Of a stretch of DNA of 8,570 nucleotides, positions 1-7,569 are shown in pieces. How positions within the stretch are numbered: the first letter of the stretch is position 1; each line of letters starts with the position of its first letter. Under the pieces are notes generated by a model that saw only the letters and a program-made list of their open reading frames with translations, made no database searches and was not told where the DNA came from. Position numbers and translations under genes: made by a program. The DNA comes from Campylobacteraceae bacterium. Its GTDB lineage: Bacteria > Campylobacterota > Campylobacteria > Campylobacterales > Sulfurospirillaceae. The stretch lies in the NCBI GenBank assembly GCA_027013265.1, contig JALUXQ010000180.1:1-8570 (forward strand), read 5' to 3'.

Positions 1-1
1 C

Positions 2-2893
2 TATAAAGTGTTAAAACACAATATTTTATATGGAGACGATCTTGTAGGTAAAATAATACTATATTACCAAACAGATAGTTCTATAAATTTAAGCCCTAAA
101 GAGAGAGAGTGGATTAAAAACAATACTGTGATAGTCGGCACTTATCCATGGAAGCCTGCAATATTTTCCAATAGTAAAAAAGATATAGATGGAATATTCG
201 GTGACTATATAAAGCTTTTTATTCAAAAAACAGGATTAAAAGTCAAGGTAGTAAGTGGCGAATTTGATACCATAATGAGAAAATTTAAGCAACACAAAAT
301 TGATATTGTGCCAAGCGTATATTATAACAAAGAAAGAGCAAAAATAGCTCTTTTTAGTGAGCCTATTTTTAAAGTTAGAGATGCCATATATGTACGCAGT
401 CAAAATCACGATATTTACTCTTTGCAGAATTTGAGAAACAAAACTGTAGCTATCACTAAAGGTTATGCTACTATAGGAAAGATTAAAAAGAGATTTCCAG
501 ATATAAAAATAGTTGAAACTAAAAGTTTAAACGATTCTATCAATAGAGTATTGAGCGGTAAAGTTGATGCCTTCTATGAAGGGGAATTGGTAGCAAATTA
601 TAAGATAAAAAATGAATTAATAAAAGGTCTCAAATCTGTACTTGTCAAAGCCTTTGACGCACCAAGCTTGTATTTTATGTCTAGTAAAAATAAGCCAATT
701 TTACATACAATTATTCAAAAAGCATTAAAAAGTATAGATTATGAAGATAGAGATAAAATAATAACAAAATGGATTGGTGAAACAGGCAGAATTAGATTGA
801 ATACAAAAGAGAAAGAGTGGCTTTTAAAATATGGCACTATAAAATATGTGACTGATAATGATTGGAAACCTTTAGAATGGATAGATGAGTTAAGGCAACA
901 AACTGGGATACTTTCTGATTTGCTACTTTTAATATCGCAAAAAAGTGGTATCAGATTTAAACTTGTTCTTACCAAGAAATGGAGCAAAGCTGTAGCAAAA
1001 GTAAAAAATAGACAAGCAGATATGCTAGATAGTGTAGGTGAAACAAAAGAGAGGCAAACATATCTAGATTTTACAAATAAGGCCTTTTTCACTACCCCTT
1101 ATGTGTTTGTAAGCAGACTTAAAGAGAGTTATTTAAATGGATTTGATGATGTTGTAGATAAAAAAGTAGCAGTCCTTAAAGATTCTACAATTGACGGCAT
1201 ACTGAAAGAAAATAGACCAAATTTTCATTATCTTAAAATAGAGAGTGCAACAGATGGTTTTAAGAAAGTGCAGAGTAAAAATATAGATATTTTTATAGTA
1301 AATGCTGCAACAGCAAAGTATTTTATCAATATATTGGGTTATGATAATCTTCAGATTTCTTACAAAACCAACTATACTTTAAAATTAAAATTAGCCCTTA
1401 GAAAAGGGATGCCAAAAGAGGTGCTCTCTATACTTAACAAATCCATTGATGCGATTAGCAAAAAAGAGATGAATGATATCATCTACAAATGGACGAATAT
1501 TACTGTTAAGACTAAGACTAACTGGACACTTATATTTGAGATTGCTAGTGTGATATTTTTGGTTGTTCTTTTTGTGATTTGGAATAATAGAAAACTTTCT
1601 ATGTTAGTACAAGAGAAGACTGAAGATTTAGCACTACAAAACAAACAACTCGAAGATTTAAGCAGGGATCTTGAGCTCAAAGTTAATGAAAGAACAAAAG
1701 AACTGATGGAGCAAAAGGAGTTTGTAACCACTCTGCTCGATTCACAAGAGCAAATCATTATTACTACTGATGGAAAGCAGATAACACAGGCAAATCAAGC
1801 GTTTTTAGATCTTTTTGAAGTCTCGAGTATAGAAGATTTTATGGAGCGCTTTAATGCTACATGTATATGCGATACTTTTGACATTGATACATCCTTAAGG
1901 TATCTACAGAAACGGATGAATGGTGTAAGTTGGATTGATTATGTGATAAATCACAGCGATGAGGTTATGAAAGCAAGTATTACTCACAATGGGCGAAATT
2001 ACCTGTTTTCAGTTACAGGAGCAAATCTTTCTGGTAAAATTGGGCTAAAAACTGCAACTTTTACAGATATTACTGCTATTGAACAAGCGCGTCATAAGAT
2101 AGAAGAATTGCACAAACATACTAAAGATTCCATAGAGTATGCATCACTTATTCAAGGGGCATTGATACCTGAAAATACGCTTTTTCAAAAATATTTTGTA
2201 GATTATTTTACAATATGGCAACCAAAAGATATAGTAGGTGGTGATATCTACCTATTTGAACCACTTAGGGATAAGAGTGAGTACTTGCTGATGGTAATAG
2301 ACTGTACAGGTCATGGTGTTCCTGGTGCATTTGTAACAATGCTTGTAAAAGCTATTGAGAGACAAGTTGTTGCAAAAATAGAAAATGATCCAAGCATTGA
2401 TGTGAGTCCTGCTTGGATACTCGGCTATTTTAATAGAAAAATGAAACAATTACTAAAACAGGAGAGAAGAGATAGTCTATCTAATGCAGGATTTGACGGG
2501 GGCATAATTTACTATAATAACAAAGCTAAAATCTTAAAATTTGCAGGAGCACAGACACCACTTTTTTATATAAAAGACGAGGAGCTAAAAATAATCAAAG
2601 GAAATCGACACTCAATAGGATATAAAACATCAGACGCTAGTTTTGAATTTAATGAAGAGGTGATTAGTGTAGAAGATGGAATGCAATTTTATCTTACAAC
2701 TGATGGCTATTTGGATCAAAATGGTGGTAAGAAAGGTTTTCCGTTTGGTAAAAGGAGATTTAAGGAGATTATATCTGCAAATCAAAATTTATCATTTTTA
2801 AGACAAAAAGAGTTGTTTATGGAGGAGCTAGGAAAATATCAACGAGCTTATGAGAGAAACGACGATATAACAATTATTGGGTTTAAAAGTTAA
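2..2893 (+). CDS. Membrane sensor phosphatase: two SBP_bac_3 domains, TM, PAS, SpoIIE/PP2C (SiaA-like), 5'-partial
   Basis: This is probably the phosphatase of a SiaABC-type switch, sensing a small molecule in the periplasm and dephosphorylating the SiaC-like protein encoded downstream. Residues are numbered from the GTG at 8. There are two consecutive family-3 solute-binding domains (about 41-258 and 277-497), one membrane helix (about 506-525), a charged coiled-coil linker (530-570), a PAS-like domain (572-689) and a SpoIIE-type PP2C domain (about 716-961). The metal-binding PP2C motifs are intact: DIVGGD (741-746), DCTGHGVPGAF (765-775), TTDGYLD (897-903) and NDD (951-953). The reading frame is open to the left edge and the GTG at 8 has no ribosome binding site. 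The first 20 residues look like the end of another extracytoplasmic domain, so the true start is probably upstream of the window. The domain calls are firm. The SiaA role is inferred from the neighbouring siaC and siaB genes; P. aeruginosa SiaA has a different sensor region. Confidence 0.88.
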   Translation, partial: YKVLKHNILYGDDLVGKIILYYQTDSSINLSPKEREWIKNNTVIVGTYPWKPAIFSNSKKDIDGIFGDYIKLFIQKTGLKVKVVSGEFDTIMRKFKQHKIDIVPSVYYNKERAKIALFSEPIFKVRDAIYVRSQNHDIYSLQNLRNKTVAITKGYATIGKIKKRFPDIKIVETKSLNDSINRVLSGKVDAFYEGELVANYKIKNELIKGLKSVLVKAFDAPSLYFMSSKNKPILHTIIQKALKSIDYEDRDKIITKWIGETGRIRLNTKEKEWLLKYGTIKYVTDNDWKPLEWIDELRQQTGILSDLLLLISQKSGIRFKLVLTKKWSKAVAKVKNRQADMLDSVGETKERQTYLDFTNKAFFTTPYVFVSRLKESYLNGFDDVVDKKVAVLKDSTIDGILKENRPNFHYLKIESATDGFKKVQSKNIDIFIVNAATAKYFINILGYDNLQISYKTNYTLKLKLALRKGMPKEVLSILNKSIDAISKKEMNDIIYKWTNITVKTKTNWTLIFEIASVIFLVVLFVIWNNRKLSMLVQEKTEDLALQNKQLEDLSRDLELKVNERTKELMEQKEFVTTLLDSQEQIIITTDGKQITQANQAFLDLFEVSSIEDFMERFNATCICDTFDIDTSLRYLQKRMNGVSWIDYVINHSDEVMKASITHNGRNYLFSVTGANLSGKIGLKTATFTDITAIEQARHKIEELHKHTKDSIEYASLIQGALIPENTLFQKYFVDYFTIWQPKDIVGGDIYLFEPLRDKSEYLLMVIDCTGHGVPGAFVTMLVKAIERQVVAKIENDPSIDVSPAWILGYFNRKMKQLLKQERRDSLSNAGFDGGIIYYNNKAKILKFAGAQTPLFYIKDEELKIIKGNRHSIGYKTSDASFEFNEEVISVEDGMQFYLTTDGYLDQNGGKKGFPFGKRRFKEIISANQNLSFLRQKELFMEELGKYQRAYERNDDITIIGFKS

Positions 2894-2896
2894 GAT

Positions 2897-2901
2897 GGGA
2901 G
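2897..2901 (+). promoter_or_regulatory. Ribosome binding site deciding the HD-GYP gene start
   Basis: GGGAG sits 8 nt before ATG 2910. It supports that start over the in-frame alternatives at 2877 (TTG, inside the upstream gene) and 2895 (ATG), neither of which has a purine-rich site at the right distance. Confidence 0.65.
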
Positions 2902-2909
2902 ATTTAGAT

Positions 2910-4280
2910 ATGAAAAGCAGTACTATAATGTCAGAAGGTGATAGTGTTTTAATCCATGAGATAGAAGAGTTGCAATCTTCATTTGATAAGACAACAAAAA
3001 AGCTTATCAAAGATATAAAGCGTCAAAATAAGATTATGACTCGTTCTGATAAGAGACAAAAAAGAGAGTATGATGAACTACAAAATAGACTAAAAGAGGT
3101 GCAAAAACTTCAACTTGCACAAAAAGAGCTACTTGATTCTTTTATAAAACTCATTGCTGGTGCGATTGATGCAAAATCACATTATACTGGTGGGCATTGT
3201 GAACGCGTACCGCAACTCTCTATGATGTTAGCTAAAGCAGCACATGATGCACATGATGGTATCTTTGAGTCATTTTGTATTGCAAATGAGGATGAGCAAA
3301 GAGAGCTTGAGATTGCTTCATGGTTACATGATTGCGGAAAGGTTGTTACTCCTGAGTATGTGGTTGATAAAGCTACAAAGCTAGAGACGATTTATAACCG
3401 TATCCATGAAATACGCACCCGTTTTGAGGTGATTCATCGTGATTTGACTATTGAGGCACTTCAAAAAAAACTTGCTGGTGACGACGAGAGTGAAGTAGAT
3501 GCATGGCTTGCAAAAGAGCATCAAGAACTAGTCGAAGAGTTTAAAATAGTAGCAAGAGCCAATATCGGTGCGGAGTTTATGAAGGATGAAGATAAAGCTA
3601 AAATTCATCAAATAGCTACTCGCACATGGGTTAGAAACTTTGATGATACGCTTGGTTTGGCACATGAAGAGAAAAAGAGAGTGTTGGCAGAGAAAACAAC
3701 TACTCCACAAGTAGAAAAACTTTTAAGTGACAAGCAAAGAGATATTATTCCAAGAGAGCACTTTGACTATGAAGAGTATGAGCGTATGGGGTTTAAAACA
3801 AAAGTACCTAAATTTCTCTATAATAGAGGGGAGCTTTATAATATTTGCATTAATGCAGGAACACTTAGTTACGAGGAACGCTTTAAAATACAAGAGCATA
3901 TTCACATGACTATTAGAATGCTCGAGAGGTTACCATTTCCTGAATATTTAAAAAATGTTCCACTTTTTGCAGGAGCACACCATGAAACACTTATTGGCAC
4001 AGGTTATCCGCGTGAACTGACAAAAGATGATATGCCAATTCCATCAAGGATTATGGCAGTGGCGGATGTATTTGAAGCTCTTACAGCAAGCGATAGACCC
4101 TATAAAGAACCAAAAACACTTTCTCAGTCTATCAAAATACTGAGTTTTATGGTTGAAGACCAGCATCTTGATGGTGATATTTTTAGACTCTTTTTGAAAA
4201 GTGGTGTCTATCTAGAGTATGCCAAAGCTTATCTTAAGCCAGAACAGATAGATGAGGTGGATATCGAACAGTATTTATAA
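2910..4280 (+). CDS. HD-GYP-type phosphohydrolase with large insertion
   Basis: This is a soluble 456-residue HD-domain protein of the HD-GYP class, whose characterised members hydrolyse cyclic di-GMP. A charged helical N-terminus (1-75) precedes the catalytic domain. Visible signature residues are His96 (TGGHCERV), His140-Asp141 and Lys144 (WLHDCGK), His330 in the helix EHIHMTI, His357-His358-Glu359 followed by GTGYP (363-367), and Asp386 (VADVFEAL). About 155 residues (160-316) separate the HD motif from the helix carrying His330. From memory this resembles an insertion subgroup of HD-GYP proteins. The usual Asp of HHExxDGxGYP is Ile362 here. The start at ATG 2910 is chosen because GGGAG (2897-2901) lies 8 nt before it; the in-frame TTG 2877 and ATG 2895 have no such site. 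The gene begins 16 nt after the phosphatase stop, so the two are probably co-transcribed. Activity on c-di-GMP is inferred. Confidence 0.88.
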   Translation: MKSSTIMSEGDSVLIHEIEELQSSFDKTTKKLIKDIKRQNKIMTRSDKRQKREYDELQNRLKEVQKLQLAQKELLDSFIKLIAGAIDAKSHYTGGHCERVPQLSMMLAKAAHDAHDGIFESFCIANEDEQRELEIASWLHDCGKVVTPEYVVDKATKLETIYNRIHEIRTRFEVIHRDLTIEALQKKLAGDDESEVDAWLAKEHQELVEEFKIVARANIGAEFMKDEDKAKIHQIATRTWVRNFDDTLGLAHEEKKRVLAEKTTTPQVEKLLSDKQRDIIPREHFDYEEYERMGFKTKVPKFLYNRGELYNICINAGTLSYEERFKIQEHIHMTIRMLERLPFPEYLKNVPLFAGAHHETLIGTGYPRELTKDDMPIPSRIMAVADVFEALTASDRPYKEPKTLSQSIKILSFMVEDQHLDGDIFRLFLKSGVYLEYAKAYLKPEQIDEVDIEQYL

Positions 4281-4396
4281 GCATTAGCAAGGCTGTGAAA
4301 GAAATGATTGTATGGTTATATAATTAAGATTTAATTAAGTAAAATATATTATGATAGCGTATCGAAATATATATAAATATAAAAAGGAAGTATAAA
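4281..4396 (+). promoter_or_regulatory. Intergenic region with candidate promoter for siaC-siaB-coiled-coil unit
   Basis: This 116-nt, very AT-rich gap breaks the otherwise tight gene spacing. Overlapping -10-like hexamers TATATT (4345-4350) and TATGAT (4350-4355) are present, without a convincing -35 box. Two direct copies of TAATTAAG (4321-4328 and 4332-4339) are spaced 11 bp apart, about one helical turn, just upstream. No terminator-like hairpin for the HD-GYP gene is visible, so read-through from the first two genes is also possible. The ribosome binding site AAGGAAG (4384-4390) ends the region, 6 nt before the siaC start. Confidence 0.4.
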
Positions 4397-4774
4397 ATGG
4401 AGAATTTGATTATTGAGGAGACTAAGTACACTCCAAGGATTGTGTTGGATGCCAATGAAGGCATTATAGAGTTAAAGGGTAAATCTTACCCAGAAAATAC
4501 ATTTGAATTTTATAAGCCTATGATGGAGTGGCTTGAAGAGTATTTTGATGGTAATGCACCAGAGAAAATTGTTGTCAATATAGAGATTATATATTTTAAT
4601 TCGAGTAGTTCAAAACTATTTTTTGATTTTTTTGATTTATTGGATGAAGCAAAAGATGAACATCAGATAGAAATTAATTGGATATATGATGAAGAGAATG
4701 ATAGTGCAGAGGAAGCAGGTGAAGATTTTATCGAAGATTTTGAAGACTTAACTATTAACCTCGTTTCTAAATAG
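4397..4774 (+). CDS. siaC: SiaC-family regulatory phosphoprotein (DUF1987)
   Basis: This small acidic cytoplasmic protein of 125 residues is the switch component of the SiaABC system. In P. aeruginosa, SiaC is phosphorylated on a threonine by SiaB and dephosphorylated by SiaA, and the unphosphorylated form binds and activates the diguanylate cyclase SiaD. Family features visible here are KGKSYPENTFEFYKPMMEW (27-45), the core segment YFNSSSSK (66-73) that holds the phosphorylation site, and NWIYDEEN (94-101) followed by an acidic tail with GEDF. The residue I align with the phosphothreonine is Ser69, so a serine would be the acceptor. The length is typical of the family. The start ATG 4397 has AAGGAAG 6 nt upstream. 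Next comes the siaB-like kinase gene, which supports the assignment. The partner protein here is unknown because no SiaD-like cyclase is in the window. Confidence 0.9.
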   Translation: MENLIIEETKYTPRIVLDANEGIIELKGKSYPENTFEFYKPMMEWLEEYFDGNAPEKIVVNIEIIYFNSSSSKLFFDFFDLLDEAKDEHQIEINWIYDEENDSAEEAGEDFIEDFEDLTINLVSK

Positions 4775-4794
4775 TGGTAAGTATATCAAGAAAT

Positions 4795-4803
4795 AAGAGG
4801 AGA
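4795..4803 (+). promoter_or_regulatory. Ribosome binding site deciding the siaB start
   Basis: AAGAGGAGA lies 6 nt before GTG 4810, with a second in-frame GTG at 4807. The site falls inside the longer frame that opens with GTG at 4774, which overlaps the siaC stop by one base and has no ribosome binding site. This argues for the shorter protein. Confidence 0.65.
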
Positions 4804-4809
4804 GTTGTG

Positions 4810-5346
4810 GTGAATATAGAAAAGCTTGAGTCTATTCTCGAAGAAGATGGTATTGTGTTTTTAACATATGGTGGTTTTTTGACGCAGGAGCTTATTGCAG
4901 GAATGACTGATGCTCTTGAAAAAGAGAGTCAAAATGCTGAATTGAGTATGAAATTGGCCAATAATATATTTATTATTTTTATTGAACTTTCACAGAATAT
5001 GATGAACTATTCAAAGACAAAACAAGAGCATGAAGATAAGTTTGATCCAAAAGGCTTAATCATGGTGGGTAAAAATAGTGAAGGGCACTATTATGTCATG
5101 AGTAGAAATATAGTAGATAGTGAAGATAAAAATAAAATTGAACCAAAATTGCAAAAAATTAAAGAGAGTGATATTGCTGAAATAAAACGACTTTATAAAG
5201 AGGCGCGAAGAAGCGGAAAGGATACACATCATAAGGGTGGAGGGATAGGTTTTTATGAGATAGCAAAAAAGTCAAGCATGATAGAGTATAGCTTTACGCC
5301 GATTAATGAAAAAAAATTTTACTTTATGTTTAGAGCTGTTTTATGA
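4810..5346 (+). CDS. siaB: SiaB-family protein kinase (GHKL fold)
   Basis: This 178-residue cytoplasmic protein is the likely serine/threonine kinase for the SiaC-like protein encoded just upstream, opposing the PP2C phosphatase. It has the marks of the SiaB family, related to GHKL ATPases and anti-sigma-factor kinases. An N-box-like helix reads ELSQNMMNYS (59-68), with Asn63 in the position of the Mg-ATP-binding Asn. A glycine-rich G2-like loop reads HHKGGGIGFYEIAKKS (140-155), and the protein ends in beta-strand-like sequence. GTG 4810 is chosen as the start because AAGAGGAGA precedes it; a GTG at 4774 would add 12 residues. The gene begins 35 nt after siaC, and its stop overlaps the next start as ATGA, so all three genes form one translational unit. 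Family membership is confident; kinase activity is known for the family and not shown here. Confidence 0.87.
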   Translation: MNIEKLESILEEDGIVFLTYGGFLTQELIAGMTDALEKESQNAELSMKLANNIFIIFIELSQNMMNYSKTKQEHEDKFDPKGLIMVGKNSEGHYYVMSRNIVDSEDKNKIEPKLQKIKESDIAEIKRLYKEARRSGKDTHHKGGGIGFYEIAKKSSMIEYSFTPINEKKFYFMFRAVL

Positions 5347-6872
5347 TTTATAATCATGTTAAGAGATATTTAAAAGAGAAATTGTCAAAACCAAATATCC
5401 AACAAAGCTGGGGCACATTGGATAATGTACAATTTTTTAACTATTTGTATCAAAGATATAGTGACAAGGATATTGAAAAAGAGATATCTGAGGTCAAGGA
5501 AGCATTTAGAGATTTTTTTGAGCCTGTTGGCACTATAGTTTTTCGTTACAGTATCGAAGATGGTATAAGATTTAAAATATTTCCATATCAAGTAGATCCA
5601 AAAAATTCAAAACACCTTAATACTATTGTGTCAATCATAAATAAAAATAAAAAAGCAATTATTTACCCATATCAAGGAAAAACTGATCAGATAGCAATTA
5701 CTGGTACCATTAGACGAAAAGTAAACCTTGAGATTAACTCTGTAAAAGAGTCTGTTAATAAAAAAGAATTAATAAAATATGCTATCCGCAAAGCACTAGA
5801 TCTTGGGGATAGAGATGTCATTGTTCAGCTTAAACGCAAATATTTAGTAAAAATCTTTTCATCAAATAAGATTATAAAACACTTAGACGAAGATATGCAA
5901 AAGCAAAAAGGCATAGCTAATCGATTTAATGGATACTCTGAAGAGGAGATGGAAGAGAATTATGATAGCATTTTTAATACCATGGATGAGGATGAATTTT
6001 TTAAACCGATTATGAAATATATTTTTAAAAATCAACTTGATTTTTCTCAGATAAGTAATGCATATTATGAAGAGAATGCACTTAAAATTTTGCAAAAAAG
6101 CATAGCAGAAGAGTTGATAAATTATCTATCTTTTGAAGAGGATTTTATTTTTGGGCTTGCAGGATATATCTTAAGAAAGCATTTTTATAAGATTCATGAG
6201 TATATAGCGATAGAACTGCTCGAACAAGTTTATAAAAAAAATCAAAATGCAAAAAAGTTTCTGCTTTACTATTCAGGAAAGTCTATTGTCAAAAACAATA
6301 AACGATATCAGATACCATCATTAGAGACAAAAGATGGGAAGCAGTGGAGTAATTCTGCCGTTTTAGGTCTTAGTGCTTTATGGATAAGCACAAGAATAAA
6401 AATTAAAAATCATCAAAAAAAATTGATAGAGTTGGAAGAAAAGATTACGCTTGCGAAAGAAAACTATAATTCTGTTATATTGCAAATTGAAAAGTTGACG
6501 AATGATATGCAAGCAAAAAATGATATAATAAACCAATTAAAACAAGATATGAAAGACAAAGATAGGCAACTATTATCATTAGCTGAACAAGGCAAGAGAT
6601 ATAATGATGAAGAGTGGCAGTTGAAAGTGAAAAAAGTGGATGATGAAAAGCAGATAAAAATACTTCAAAATGAAATTAGGGATATTAGAGATGAGCTTCA
6701 ACTTCATAAAAAAAGCATTGTAGGATTAGAACAATTTAAAAAGCACTATAAAAAAATCCAACATGATATTGATGCTGTCTATGCCAATATGGAGCTAAAC
6801 ATCGGAAAAGTTAATTTGATACTAGAATCTCTTACTTGCGCTTTAATGTCAAGAAGCAAACTAATAGAATAA
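5343..6872 (+). CDS. Unknown coiled-coil protein coupled to siaB
   Basis: I do not recognise this 509-residue protein. It has no signal peptide and no clear membrane helix, so it is probably cytoplasmic. Residues 1-335 look like a mixed globular region rich in Lys, Glu and Ile, with a possible beta-rich part near 60-140 and mostly helical sequence after that. A moderately hydrophobic stretch (about 337-353) leads into a long, charged heptad-like coiled coil (about 356-475), then a short helical tail ending at 509. No GGDEF, EAL, HD, kinase or DNA-binding motif is visible. Its ATG overlaps the siaB stop (ATGA) and lacks a strong ribosome binding site, so translation is probably coupled to siaB. 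That makes it a good candidate for the target or scaffold of the SiaBC switch, which is inference from position alone. It ends the + strand gene run, 27 nt before a convergent gene. Confidence 0.8.
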   Translation: MIYNHVKRYLKEKLSKPNIQQSWGTLDNVQFFNYLYQRYSDKDIEKEISEVKEAFRDFFEPVGTIVFRYSIEDGIRFKIFPYQVDPKNSKHLNTIVSIINKNKKAIIYPYQGKTDQIAITGTIRRKVNLEINSVKESVNKKELIKYAIRKALDLGDRDVIVQLKRKYLVKIFSSNKIIKHLDEDMQKQKGIANRFNGYSEEEMEENYDSIFNTMDEDEFFKPIMKYIFKNQLDFSQISNAYYEENALKILQKSIAEELINYLSFEEDFIFGLAGYILRKHFYKIHEYIAIELLEQVYKKNQNAKKFLLYYSGKSIVKNNKRYQIPSLETKDGKQWSNSAVLGLSALWISTRIKIKNHQKKLIELEEKITLAKENYNSVILQIEKLTNDMQAKNDIINQLKQDMKDKDRQLLSLAEQGKRYNDEEWQLKVKKVDDEKQIKILQNEIRDIRDELQLHKKSIVGLEQFKKHYKKIQHDIDAVYANMELNIGKVNLILESLTCALMSRSKLIE

Positions 6873-6899
6873 TTTTACGATCCCTACTTATGTATTTCA

Positions 6900-7496
6900 T
6901 CAATTGCTTAAACTTACCTTTGTTTTAACTTTTCCAAAATTTTTTTTCCCAATAATCTTAAAATATGGATTTCTTGATACAACAGGTGTCATTTTTATTT
7001 TGATTGTACCAGCAGAGGTAGATAGTGCAAGGTTTTGTACATATTTATTTTTACCCATTTGATTTTTAATTACTAATTTTATTTTATTATTTGTGACTCT
7101 AAATTTTACTCTTTTTGAACCTTCTCTTCCATGCCTCAATATTGAAGGAGAGCCAAGATAAACACTATTTTTAGATATAAACTCAGATGTTCCATCCTTT
7201 CTAGTTAAAACAGCAGAAATTTTTGCATTTGAAGTGTTAGATTTTAATCCTCGTAGATGAGCATTAATTCGCATAATTTCATCTCCATTGGTTTGCAATT
7301 CAAATGCAATTTTATTATCAACTTTTACTATCAGTAAATCACCTTTTTTTAGTCCATTATCAATAATAATTCCAACTGGAATTCTATTTGCATTTTGTGC
7401 TATATCTGGAATTTTCAATCTAATATGATTACTACTTGCATTTAAAACTATATAAAAAGAGACTAAAACTAAAATACCTATAAAAAATTTCTTCAT
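6900..7496 (-). CDS. Secreted SoxY-SoxZ-like fusion protein lacking cysteine
   Basis: This 198-residue protein has a signal peptide: a Lys-Lys N-terminus, a hydrophobic core (4-18) and possible cleavage after LNA (18-20). The mature part reads as a SoxY-like domain (about 25-116; AQNANRIPVGIII, a run with RINAHL, then RKDGTSEF and SVYLGS) followed by a SoxZ-like domain (about 119-198; IKLVIKNQMG and the typical SRNPYFKI near 174-181). SoxYZ is the periplasmic carrier of sulfur intermediates in thiosulfate oxidation, with sulfur bound to a C-terminal GGCGG cysteine of SoxY. Here the linker SPSILRHGREG replaces that motif and the whole protein contains no cysteine, so a different role is expected, perhaps binding or structural. 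The start is ATG at 7496, with GGGAG 6 nt upstream; the open frame continues to 7622 but that part is intergenic. The family call rests on motif resemblance and is moderately sure. Confidence 0.68.
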   Translation of the reverse strand: MKKFFIGILVLVSFYIVLNASSNHIRLKIPDIAQNANRIPVGIIIDNGLKKGDLLIVKVDNKIAFELQTNGDEIMRINAHLRGLKSNTSNAKISAVLTRKDGTSEFISKNSVYLGSPSILRHGREGSKRVKFRVTNNKIKLVIKNQMGKNKYVQNLALSTSAGTIKIKMTPVVSRNPYFKIIGKKNFGKVKTKVSLSN

Positions 7497-7524
7497 ACAA
7501 AACTCCCAAAAGTAAATAAGCCAA

Positions 7525-7533
7525 ATTCTACCA
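7525..7533 (-). promoter_or_regulatory. Candidate extended -10 for the SoxYZ-like gene
   Basis: On the minus strand the sequence TGGTAGAAT gives an extended -10 element (TGnTAGAAT), with the hexamer at 7530-7525, about 30 nt before the ATG at 7496. No good -35 box is seen, which is common for promoters of this group. Confidence 0.35.
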
Positions 7534-7569
7534 AATATAACTAAATCTCGCCTGAATATTGCATATAAA

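Noticed and set aside
739..1092. Minus-strand open frame of 117 codons
   Set aside because: It lies wholly inside the solute-binding domains of the sensor phosphatase and its translation is Ser/Phe/Leu-rich, as expected of an antisense shadow.
1483..1758. Minus-strand open frame of 91 codons
   Set aside because: It is antisense to the membrane helix and linker of the sensor phosphatase, which are well supported; no ribosome binding site or family resemblance is seen.
2877..2909. TTG at 2877 or ATG at 2895 as the HD-GYP start
   Set aside because: Neither has a ribosome binding site at a proper distance; GGGAG at 2897-2901 serves ATG 2910.
4774..4809. GTG at 4774 as siaB start
   Set aside because: It has no ribosome binding site, while AAGAGGAGA inside this stretch points to GTG 4810 (or 4807).
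6873..6899. Possible bidirectional terminator between the convergent genes
   Set aside because: The 27-nt gap shows no inverted repeat and no T-run on either strand.
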